Shown here one piece after another: positions 7,379-15,357 of a DNA stretch of 45,420 nucleotides. Below the pieces are notes generated by a model. The model searched no databases, was not told where the DNA came from, and was given only the letters and a program-made list of their open reading frames with translations. The translations under genes and the position numbers were made by a program. The stretch is from Ignavibacteriaceae bacterium (GTDB lineage: Bacteria; Bacteroidota; Ignavibacteria; Ignavibacteriales; Ignavibacteriaceae), in the NCBI GenBank assembly GCA_013360295.1, contig JABWCL010000041.1, positions 1 to 45,420 on the forward strand, written 5' to 3'. Every line of letters starts with the position of its first letter. Positions within the stretch are counted from its first letter, which is position 1.

Positions 7379-9877
7379 ATGAAAAAATTATTGCTTTCTC
7401 TTTTGTTTTTTTCCACCTCACTATTTCTTAACGCGCAATCAGACCCCTCCATCAAGTGGCTGCACCCGCAACCGCAGGGAAACTGGCTTCGCTGGGTAAA
7501 AATGATAAATGAAAATACCTGGTATGTAGGCGGCGAACAGGGTTCGCTCTTTAAGACTACGAACGGAGGATTAACATGGACAGGCCATACTAAAGCAGGA
7601 TGGGTACACAATTCATACCCGGGCGCCTTCACTTACTGGCACAATTATGCGGCCTGGTTTTTTAATGAGAACAACGCCGTGCTGGTAGGCAGTAATATGG
7701 GCGGAATTCTGAGAACAACCGACGGCGGGCAGACTATCGACACAGTCAGGATTCTTGCTTCGGGCACAGCCACGCTTAATAATGTTTACTTTCTGAACGG
7801 GCAAGTAGGCTATATTTGCGGGGCATCAACCTACGGCGTACACCGCACTACCGACGGCGGCAACACCTGGTCAAAACTGTCGGCGCTGCCATCCGGTACC
7901 TACTATGACGTTTACGCAAAAGACACGAATAATATTATTACATCCTCATCAAGTGGAAAATTGTACCGCTCAACCGATGCGGGAGCGTCCTGGATACTTA
8001 TTCAACTCACGGGAACCTCCACCCTTAACGACCTTCACTTTATTAATCCGGATACTGGCTTTGTCGTTGGAACCTCCGGCCTTTTCGGAATAACCACAGA
8101 CGGAGGTGCAACCTGGACATCCTCACAGAATTCAATTATGGCGACACTGCGCGCGATGAAAGTTACGGGAAATGAAATTCTTACAGTTGGCTCTAATGAT
8201 GATTCCCTTTTCAGATCTACTGATTGGGGAGCAACGTGGACGGCATCACCGATAGTTGCTTCCGGCGATTACTCGCTCTGGGGTAATTATGGCCTGGATA
8301 AGTTTGGTTCGACCGTGGTTGTTGTGGGCGGATACGGCACAATCTTAAAATCCACAGACAACGGAACAACCTGGGTCAGTGTAAGCAGTAAAGTTTCTGA
8401 TGCGACTTTTCCCTACTCTCTCTATGTGAACCGCAATACCGGAAAAATACTCGCGCAAGGATATACTGCCGGTATGGGTAGTATATTTTATTCAAATGAT
8501 TTTGGAGGGAAATGGTTTGCAAGCCCGTTTGTGGGATCCACCGCTGACCGCCCAAATCGCACACAAATGTTTAACGACAGCATAGGCTATGTTGTAGGAA
8601 ATAACGCAAAGTTTTGGAAGACATCAGACGGCGGGTTGACTCTGACAACCGTGCCGGTAGGCGTTGCGGGAGTTAATAACCTTATTGCTCTCGAGTTTTA
8701 TGATTATGATAACGGTGTTATCGCAGGGGGATTGCCGGGTGTAGGCCCCGCACAGCAGACTTTTTTTGGAAAAACCACAGACGGAGGGCTTACCTGGACG
8801 GACAATACTCCTCAGCCGAATAATAATAATATTATTACCTGCCTTGATATGGCCGACAGGAGTACCGGCTACGCAGGAGGCGGACCGGGATTTGTATTTA
8901 AAACAAAAGATGGGGGAAATACCTGGACGCGCCTCGCGCCCCAGCTTAACGGCAGTGTAAACTCGGTAAAAGCTTTTGACTCCCTCAATGTTTACGCAGT
9001 AACCAGCAACGGAAAGTTTTATAAATCAACTGACGGCGCGGCCACCTGGACCGAAACACCAATTTCGGTTACGATCAGTTCAGCATTCGGGCAGGAGTGG
9101 CTGGATATGAACAACGGAATCATTTTCGGAACACTCGGTGTAATAGCTAAAACTTCAGATGCGGGCCTGACCTGGCGTATTATGAACGCGGGCGGATGGA
9201 CAGCTTACGGCGCTTATATGCCTCACCCAGATACCTTCTGGATTTCAGCCGGATACGGACAGGTGTCCAGATACGCGGCGGGGATAATTCCTGTTGAACT
9301 TTCTTCGCTTATCGGTTACGCGGAAGGCAATGATGTCCTCTTAAACTGGACAACTGCTACAGAGAAAAACAACCGCGGATTCCAGGTAGAACGCGCTTTA
9401 ACCGGAGGACGCTCTTTAGAAGCAGCGGCCGGCAGCGATTGGGCAATAATCGGTTTTGTTGAAGGCAGGGGAACGACCACAGAGAACAGTGTTTATTCAT
9501 TCCGGGACAAAAACCTGACGGAAGGCTCGTATATCTACCGGATCAAACAAACAGACTTTGACGGAACATACCATTATTATTATCTCGGTACTGAAATTGA
9601 GATCGGTACTCCCGGCGGATACACCTTAAGTCAGAATTATCCTAATCCGTTTAACCCCGTAACGCGCATAGATTTTTCCGTTCCCTCCGCCGGTAACGTA
9701 ACCATAAAACTGTATGACATTAACGGGTCAGAATTAAGAACTATTGTAAACGCAAAATATGATGCGGGCAGACATTATGCATATATAAGTGCCGAAGGCA
9801 TTTCCAGCGGAGTATACTTCTACCAGATGACTGCCGGCTCATTCACTTCAGTTAAGAAGTTATCGGTCTTAAAATAA
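7379..9877 (+). CDS. Asp-box (BNR) beta-propeller protein, T9SS-secreted (paralogue)
   Basis: 832 aa, exactly as long as its upstream neighbour. The ATG at 7379 follows CGGAG at 8-nt spacing and starts the signal peptide MKKLLLSLLFFSTSLFLNAQ; a GTG nine bases earlier is in frame but less likely. It has about thirteen Asp-box turns (TTNGGLTW, TTDGGNTW, STDAGASW, TKDGGNTW and others), the same fibronectin-like module (IPVELSSLIGYAEGN...LNWTTATEKN) and a T9SS sorting domain (SQNYPNPFNPVTRIDF, ending SVKKLSVLK). Both proteins also share the start of the mature chain (SxKWxxPxPxG). It is a tandem duplicate with diverged blades. Its last 50 coding bases and the bases behind the stop are identical to those of the gene ending at 33986. 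Confidence 0.8.
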   Translation: MKKLLLSLLFFSTSLFLNAQSDPSIKWLHPQPQGNWLRWVKMINENTWYVGGEQGSLFKTTNGGLTWTGHTKAGWVHNSYPGAFTYWHNYAAWFFNENNAVLVGSNMGGILRTTDGGQTIDTVRILASGTATLNNVYFLNGQVGYICGASTYGVHRTTDGGNTWSKLSALPSGTYYDVYAKDTNNIITSSSSGKLYRSTDAGASWILIQLTGTSTLNDLHFINPDTGFVVGTSGLFGITTDGGATWTSSQNSIMATLRAMKVTGNEILTVGSNDDSLFRSTDWGATWTASPIVASGDYSLWGNYGLDKFGSTVVVVGGYGTILKSTDNGTTWVSVSSKVSDATFPYSLYVNRNTGKILAQGYTAGMGSIFYSNDFGGKWFASPFVGSTADRPNRTQMFNDSIGYVVGNNAKFWKTSDGGLTLTTVPVGVAGVNNLIALEFYDYDNGVIAGGLPGVGPAQQTFFGKTTDGGLTWTDNTPQPNNNNIITCLDMADRSTGYAGGGPGFVFKTKDGGNTWTRLAPQLNGSVNSVKAFDSLNVYAVTSNGKFYKSTDGAATWTETPISVTISSAFGQEWLDMNNGIIFGTLGVIAKTSDAGLTWRIMNAGGWTAYGAYMPHPDTFWISAGYGQVSRYAAGIIPVELSSLIGYAEGNDVLLNWTTATEKNNRGFQVERALTGGRSLEAAAGSDWAIIGFVEGRGTTTENSVYSFRDKNLTEGSYIYRIKQTDFDGTYHYYYLGTEIEIGTPGGYTLSQNYPNPFNPVTRIDFSVPSAGNVTIKLYDINGSELRTIVNAKYDAGRHYAYISAEGISSGVYFYQMTAGSFTSVKKLSVLK

Positions 9878-9892
9878 TTTCATAAAAATAAT

Positions 9893-10023
9893 GTAGTGCG
9901 GATCGTGACCTGCGCGAAAGAAATTCAGGGCGGTGTGTTAACCCGCCCTTTTTTTTGCCGTGATGTGAAAAAGTAAAAATAATGTTTATAACCCGGCGCG
10001 GGCAGCTCACGAGCGGCACTACG
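9893..10023 (+). mobile_element. Terminator-carrying inverted-end module, copy 1
   Basis: The left end starts GTAGTGCGGATCGTGACC at 9893. The right end, GCAGCTCACGAGCGGCACTA, starts at 10002 in opposite orientation, and a terminator lies between. Right-to-left pitch and total length (131 bp) match two other copies at 34002 and 41609. The right half is diverged from theirs. It lies 16 bp behind the stop of the second Asp-box gene. No transposase is encoded inside. A REPIN or MITE-like origin is inference. Confidence 0.55.
9928..9956 (+). terminator. Rho-independent terminator inside module copy 1
   Basis: GGGCGG (9928-9933) pairs with CCGCCC (9943-9948) around a 9-nt loop, followed by eight Ts. 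It ends the tandem Asp-box gene pair. Confidence 0.88.
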
Positions 10024-10138
10024 AATATGTTATTGAGGGTAACTTGAGCCGAAATAATGTGAGTACCGGAGCGTAGGAAATATGGAAAACCAGCGTCTAA
10101 TAGTTTAAAATGAAACTTGAGATATCTTTTACAACTTG

Positions 10139-11791
10139 ATGGCAACCACCAGGAACGGAAAACTGCTCATATTATTTAGCTCTTTACAGCTTGCTCTGCA
10201 CTCGTATTATATTATTTCATCACGTGATCCAAGGATCTTTCTCCCCGGAACGATCGCTTTTTTCCACGATTTAACAATTCTTCTGCTCATCTATTTGATC
10301 AATATATCGGTTCTTAGCATCCTTCGTCGTAATATCAGCGCAGTAGATTTAATCGATAAACTGTTTTCAATTTTATTCATAATCGCCGGTGCTTTTTTAT
10401 CTGCATATCCTTCATTGACGAGAGAGTTTCTGAATTATCCCGTTAATCTTTTTGAAGGGGACTCGGGAGCCGCCTCGATGCTGATTACTGAGTACCTGGG
10501 CATTTCAGCATTTCTTGTTCCTGGAGCGGCTTTACTAGCGGGAATAATAATTACACTTCATAAAAAGAGAATAACTTTACCGGCAAAGATCGTTTTACCT
10601 GTAGTCGTAATTGTATTTATCATTAGTGCCTTAAGTTTGAGACAGGCATCGCCTCAACCGTTAATTTATTCAATTCAAAACAGTCTTGAGATGATGATGA
10701 AGAATGAAACCCGAGTAGTGCCCTCACTGGTTCACAGCACAAAATCAACCGAAATGAAGATAAAAACACTTGAGTTCCCGCCCAAAGAAATGGTTGAATA
10801 TGATAACATTCTGATGATTGTTCTCGAAGGAGTAACATCGGCAGACTTTGAGGAGGAATTCACCCAAATTAACGACGGCTTTTTCGAATCAAACAGGACT
10901 AATATTATCCATTATAACAATTATTTCGCGACTAACCTTGACTCATATACAAGTCTTATCTCTATGCTTACGGGAGTTCAGGTTCCTTACCGTGCATACG
11001 CGGATGCAGAGTCATACAGCAGGGTTAATGAAGCGCCTAATCTTGCGATGGATATGATTAACAGAGGATATAAAAACCTGTTTATCAGCACTTATCAGTA
11101 TCAGCCGTTTGTGCCGGTCAGTCAAAACTGGAGTGATATTATTGATATGTTGGGAATTAATTCCGACGGTGAATGGCTTGCACTGGGGAACAATAAGATG
11201 GAATCGGCAACTGAAGACAAAGCGGCAATTCCATATATAACAGACTACATAATGAAAAATGAAAAGGTATTCCTTATGGCAGAACTGGTCTATGGCCACT
11301 CACCCGAGTGGAGAGCCAAAACGGGAATAACACAGCTTAGGTATTATGATAGTTATTTAACCGAAATTAAGAACAAGCTGGACCTGGCAGGCGAACTTTC
11401 TAAAACGCTTTTTGTTGTTGTTTCAGATCACGGAAACAGGTCATTATCTGCAAGCGCGAGCAACTATAGGGTGCCGCTCTTTGTGTACAGTCCGGAATGT
11501 CAGGGGGGAACAAACAACGATTTTCTTTCGCACCTTGAGCTGCCCGAAATGATATATCATTACTCGGGAGCAGCAGAACATCCTAAGGCGCGGGATGAAA
11601 TTTTTGTAGTTGGATCAACGGAGAAGTGGATATTTGGGAAAATAAGTTCTAACGGGGACTATGCTTTTATTCTTGATTCGCGCGGAACGGTTGTTAATAG
11701 ATCAGGAGATATTTCTCCCGCAAAAATTCAGAAGCAATTCCAGGAGTATTTAAACAGCTTTAATTATAAATGGGGAAATATGAAGAAGTGA
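10139..11791 (+). CDS. Membrane phosphoglycerol transferase / sulfatase-fold protein (LtaS/MdoB-like)
   Basis: 550 aa. About five hydrophobic segments lie in the first 170 residues. A large soluble domain of the alkaline-phosphatase superfamily follows and should face the periplasm. The motif NILMIVLEGVTS (metal-binding Glu about 230) is followed by LDSYTSLISMLTG (candidate nucleophile Thr about 271) and by VVVSDHGNRS near residue 430. This spacing is that of LtaS/MdoB-type enzymes, which move phosphoglycerol or phosphoethanolamine groups onto surface polymers. The substrate here is unknown. The ATG at 10139 is preferred over an in-frame TTG three bases before; no clear ribosome site is present. 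It stands alone between repeat-bearing spacers and is convergent with the GH81 gene. Confidence 0.75.
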   Translation: MATTRNGKLLILFSSLQLALHSYYIISSRDPRIFLPGTIAFFHDLTILLLIYLINISVLSILRRNISAVDLIDKLFSILFIIAGAFLSAYPSLTREFLNYPVNLFEGDSGAASMLITEYLGISAFLVPGAALLAGIIITLHKKRITLPAKIVLPVVVIVFIISALSLRQASPQPLIYSIQNSLEMMMKNETRVVPSLVHSTKSTEMKIKTLEFPPKEMVEYDNILMIVLEGVTSADFEEEFTQINDGFFESNRTNIIHYNNYFATNLDSYTSLISMLTGVQVPYRAYADAESYSRVNEAPNLAMDMINRGYKNLFISTYQYQPFVPVSQNWSDIIDMLGINSDGEWLALGNNKMESATEDKAAIPYITDYIMKNEKVFLMAELVYGHSPEWRAKTGITQLRYYDSYLTEIKNKLDLAGELSKTLFVVVSDHGNRSLSASASNYRVPLFVYSPECQGGTNNDFLSHLELPEMIYHYSGAAEHPKARDEIFVVGSTEKWIFGKISSNGDYAFILDSRGTVVNRSGDISPAKIQKQFQEYLNSFNYKWGNMKK

Positions 11792-12065
11792 AATTAATTG
11801 TGGCGTAAATTCTTACCACAGTATATTACGGATCGCCGGAAAAGATCCTGCTTTGCAGTATACTGAGCAAAAGTAAAAATGCGGGACGAGCTGCCCGCTC
11901 GCCAACCGCCTATAACATTGGTTGGGGTTGGTAAACAAGAAAACCAATCAGAACTTAAGTATTATTGTAAACCTACGCGAGGGCAACCCGGCAAGCCGCC
12001 CAACAAATTAAACCTGATAGTTCAACAGGCGCAGCTCACGAGCTGCAGCACGGTATTACAATTGG
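11792..12065. other. Convergent intergenic space with hairpins
   Basis: This 274-bp space lies between convergent genes. It holds a small hairpin at 11799-11820 (TGTGG...CCACA), a GCGGG/CCCGC inverted repeat at 11881-11898, and one end of the dispersed repeat family at 12031. The GCGGG element may be a decayed left end of that family. I see no gene in it. Confidence 0.45.
12031..12053 (+). repeat. Dispersed palindromic repeat, single copy
   Basis: GCAGCTCACGAGCTGCAGCA followed by CGG matches the right end of the 131-bp modules with one or two changes. It sits 12 bp beyond the 3' end of the GH81 gene. Confidence 0.75.
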
Positions 12066-15000
12066 CTATTTGATGATTGTCATTTTCATAATCTTGCTGA
12101 ATGACGGGGCGCCGTCAGAGGGCTTCGCTTCCAGCTTATAAAAGTAAATACCGCTTGGAAGTTTTCCCGCGGAAAACGGCACGGTGTATCTGCTTGAAAA
12201 AGTAAAAGATGTTGAGGAATTATCAGTATGCGCGGCATTACCAAAAGGATTTGGATAATTCTGATATAACTCAAACGACAATGGAGTTTCATCGCGTTCA
12301 TTGACGGAGGTTGCCGTGGAATAGTTCATCTGAAAGTAATTAAGGCTAAATAGCCAGTTCTTTCTTTCAGAAGCTACGTCCGTATTTATCTCTATACGCA
12401 GGATCTGTGTCCCGGCGTTTAACCGCACTCCCCTGATTGGAATCGGCGCCCAGCTCTGCCAGCCGCCTGTGTTTAATACAAATCGCTTTCCGCTAACATC
12501 AATATTGTTTACAAATATTCTAAAATTACCAAATCCGGGGACAGTGGAGACGTATGGAATAATATCATAAACCGTGTCGGAAGGAACGGTGATAGTATAC
12601 TCAAGCCATTCACCCGCCACCATCCAGTATACATCATAACCCTGAGTGCTTGAGGGCTCAATGTCAACTCCTTCGTTCGGACGGTATGCCATTCCGATGT
12701 TATTTGCGTTCACATCGTGGTAAGCTATGCCTTCGCCGCCCAGATCAAAATTTTCAGCCTGAATTATACCCGGTATCATAACGGGCGAGCCTAAATACGG
12801 CGTTCCGTTACCAAGTACTTTTATTGTAACGCTGTCGTTTGAAGTTAAGTTAAGCTGATTGGTAACTGTAAGTACAGCTTTGTAAATACCAGGTACAGTA
12901 TAAATGTGCTGCGGGTCAGCTGCGGCAGCGGTTGCTCCGTCCCCGAAAGTCCAATGATATGAAAGCGGTGAATTATTCCTGTCAAAACTCCGGCTGCCGG
13001 TAAACCTTACAGTCAGCGGGGATTTGCCAGTCGTTTTGTCCGCCATCAAAATTGCAATCGGTGCGTTTATGTTCACCGAGGAAGTGTTTTGTGAACGCAT
13101 CTTCCGGGGGCCAACTCTCATTGAATATCCGTCCGAAAAAGTTACTGTCACGGAATCAGATGCCGCGTTATACGCGACATAAGTTTTCTCTCCCGCGCTG
13201 TTTTTGAAAACAGCATACGTCGGAATATTAGCCGTTACCGAAGGCTCCGGTCTACCCATTTTTTTGAGATTACCGAGCCAGTGATATGTATGTGCTTTTG
13301 TTCCTCCCTCTTCGGGAATATAAGCTGTATCGGCAAAAAAGGAAGTCAGCGCCGCGGCCGGATTAAAAAAGGACTGGTACTGCCACATAATGTCTTTCCA
13401 CGTTGGTTCGCTGCCGCTGAGTTCATTAACAATTTCCTGGTAAAGCAATTCAGCATACTCCGGACGGCGCCCGAGATACATAGAGCCGCCGGTAAAAGGA
13501 AGCATATTTATACCGTGAATAAAATCCGGATCAGCGCCAAACCAGGTTGAGTGAACTCCTTTCGCGCCCCAGACCATTCCAAGACCTTTATATGGATATG
13601 ATGCGGGAAAAACCGCATCGTCAACATCAAACCAGTATTGTTCTATCGCACTCCTTTCGGTAGCATAAAGATATATACCGAGATCGCGAATGTCATTCTG
13701 TTGGGTTATCTCGCCCCACAGGATAGTTGCAGTTGCAAAATTCATTGATTCCGAACTTGATTCCTCGTTGTTTCCGTCACCGAAATCGCCGTGCCCCGCC
13801 GCCCACGCGTGTCCCGCGTAAGGATCAAAAGAGCGGAGAAACGGGAACCTGGTATCAGAGCGGTCCCAGTTATTGCCGTCTTTAATAAGAAGATTAACCA
13901 TACCGCCCCAGTTTTCCTGTGCCGCCCACGCCGGGTCAAACTGAGCGACAATCGCTGCGGCCATAATCGCGTAGCCCGCGTGAAAATGGTGGTCGTTGAT
14001 CTGGTTATCCGCGCCGAATTCCGAAGGATAACCGGTAAGGGTTTTCCAGTTGGAATTGTAAACATAACTCTGCCTTCCTCCGGCAGTGAACCACTCCTGC
14101 AGGCGGGTTTTAATTTGTGACAGGAAATAATCGCGCGCGGTCACTGCGCCGATCTGATCGGCAATGTTAACAAGGTGCGCGAAACGCGCCATAAGTTTTC
14201 CGTTCCAGTAAGTTCCCGCGTTGTTCCCGCTATCGGGGAGTGTTTCTGATGTGACGGCATTGACCATCGCGAGCAGGTCGGTTTTATTGTAAACACCTTC
14301 ATCGGGAAGGGCGGGCAGAACACCTTCGTACGCAAGTTCCGTGCTGAACTGATTGCCGTCATAGACTTTCATTTTTCCCGCGACCGAGATGTATTCATAA
14401 GCCGTAAGCGGCGCGGTTGTGTTGAGCCACTGATGACGGTACAACGCGGTAAGGGTCTGGTTAAGGTTGCCGTTTCCGGACTCCTTTAATTCGGTGGTAT
14501 ATACAAAATCTGATAGAAGGATAGAAGCTGATTTGTCATAAGTCCAGGAGACAGCGCTTCCGGTTACGAAAGCGTAAGCGTGTTTACGGTAAAACTCAAG
14601 CGTTGCGGTTGTGTTATCCGGCAGCAGAGCGACGGAAAAATAATTCTTTCCGTTCAGTGAAGACTGAAGCGATGCTGTTCCCGTCCATACCGAACTATCA
14701 GGAGCGAAAACGCCATAATGCTTTCCTTCTACAGTCATACCAATCACACCACGCTGGTTGTACCATATAGCCGGAGTTGAATTGCTGGTTATAATCGCAT
14801 TCCCCCCAGAAATAGTGAAGAAGACAAAAGGAAGTCCGTGGCCGAATGTCGCTCTCAGCCTGCGGGTCCCGTCATACCACATCGCGGTTACAGTCCAGTC
14901 GCCGTAATCATCTGTGACGGTATTGGAAGAATTCAGTCCGGCAATTCCGGCGGTGAGTTGGTGCGAAAATGGAAAAAGATAATCCTGACCCGCGAAGACC

Positions 15001-15314
15001 GGCGTTGTGGTATAACCTATCTGCAGCCCGTTGTTCTTTGCCCGGAAGTTCATCGGGTGGGCAAACAAATTGTTTGAGTGCGGGTCTCCGTAAAAAGGAA
15101 ATATGAGACTGCTCCAGAAATCGCTGGTCTGTGCGGGTTTTTGAAACGAGGTGGAAACTTTTGGGAAAACAGGAGCCCCGGAAGAGGTTTGCGGACCAAC
15201 TGCGCCGGGCGGAAGCACTGTTCCATAACTGCCCGCGCCCACTTGCACATTCTGGGCAGAACATACTATTGATAGTGCTATTATTGTTATGCCGGCAAAA
15301 CGAACAAAATTCAT
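12066..15314 (-). CDS. GH81 endo-beta-1,3-glucanase with PKD, CBM6 and a shortened T9SS domain
   Basis: 1082 aa. The start is fixed by AGGAGT five bases upstream and a signal peptide (MNFVRFAGITIIALSIVCSA). Residues about 30-700 are a GH81 catalytic domain. DHHFHAGYAIMAAA (Asp441) and RSFDPYAGHAWAAG...DGNNEESSSE (Glu518, Glu522) are the family's acidic active-site motifs. A PKD domain follows (SYHWTFGDGA, about 745-835), then a CBM6-like module (IIQAENFD...GEWLEYTI...NYFQM, about 845-1005). The sorting domain keeps QNYPNPF and LPSGIYFYKLEA, but about 25-30 central residues, including the VYDxxGxEV strand, are missing. The enzyme should cut laminarin- or callose-type chains internally. It is the last gene of the left arm, 43 bp behind GH3. 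Confidence 0.88.
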   Translation of the reverse strand: MNFVRFAGITIIALSIVCSAQNVQVGAGSYGTVLPPGAVGPQTSSGAPVFPKVSTSFQKPAQTSDFWSSLIFPFYGDPHSNNLFAHPMNFRAKNNGLQIGYTTTPVFAGQDYLFPFSHQLTAGIAGLNSSNTVTDDYGDWTVTAMWYDGTRRLRATFGHGLPFVFFTISGGNAIITSNSTPAIWYNQRGVIGMTVEGKHYGVFAPDSSVWTGTASLQSSLNGKNYFSVALLPDNTTATLEFYRKHAYAFVTGSAVSWTYDKSASILLSDFVYTTELKESGNGNLNQTLTALYRHQWLNTTAPLTAYEYISVAGKMKVYDGNQFSTELAYEGVLPALPDEGVYNKTDLLAMVNAVTSETLPDSGNNAGTYWNGKLMARFAHLVNIADQIGAVTARDYFLSQIKTRLQEWFTAGGRQSYVYNSNWKTLTGYPSEFGADNQINDHHFHAGYAIMAAAIVAQFDPAWAAQENWGGMVNLLIKDGNNWDRSDTRFPFLRSFDPYAGHAWAAGHGDFGDGNNEESSSESMNFATATILWGEITQQNDIRDLGIYLYATERSAIEQYWFDVDDAVFPASYPYKGLGMVWGAKGVHSTWFGADPDFIHGINMLPFTGGSMYLGRRPEYAELLYQEIVNELSGSEPTWKDIMWQYQSFFNPAAALTSFFADTAYIPEEGGTKAHTYHWLGNLKKMGRPEPSVTANIPTYAVFKNSAGEKTYVAYNAASDSVTVTFSDGYSMRVGPRKMRSQNTSSVNINAPIAILMADKTTGKSPLTVRFTGSRSFDRNNSPLSYHWTFGDGATAAAADPQHIYTVPGIYKAVLTVTNQLNLTSNDSVTIKVLGNGTPYLGSPVMIPGIIQAENFDLGGEGIAYHDVNANNIGMAYRPNEGVDIEPSSTQGYDVYWMVAGEWLEYTITVPSDTVYDIIPYVSTVPGFGNFRIFVNNIDVSGKRFVLNTGGWQSWAPIPIRGVRLNAGTQILRIEINTDVASERKNWLFSLNYFQMNYSTATSVNERDETPLSFELYQNYPNPFGNAAHTDNSSTSFTFSSRYTVPFSAGKLPSGIYFYKLEAKPSDGAPSFSKIMKMTIIK

Positions 15315-15336
15315 GGGACTCCTATCCTAAATTTAT

Positions 15337-15355
15337 GGTGAGGCTGAGCCTCACC
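15337..15355 (-). promoter_or_regulatory. Perfect hairpin between GH3 and GH81 genes
   Basis: GGTGAGGC (15337-15344) and GCCTCACC (15348-15355) form an 8-bp stem with a 3-nt loop. It lies in a 43-bp gap of a probable operon, three to twenty-one bases behind the GH3 stop and ahead of the GH81 ribosome site. There is no T-run, so mRNA processing or differential stability is likelier than full termination. Confidence 0.55.
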
Positions 15356-15357
15356 GG

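Noticed and set aside
12086-12301. Frameshift as the cause of the short GH81 sorting domain
   Set aside because: Both conserved ends of the domain are in the same frame, and the alternative frame there shows no VYDxxGxEV-like strand; an internal deletion or divergence fits better.
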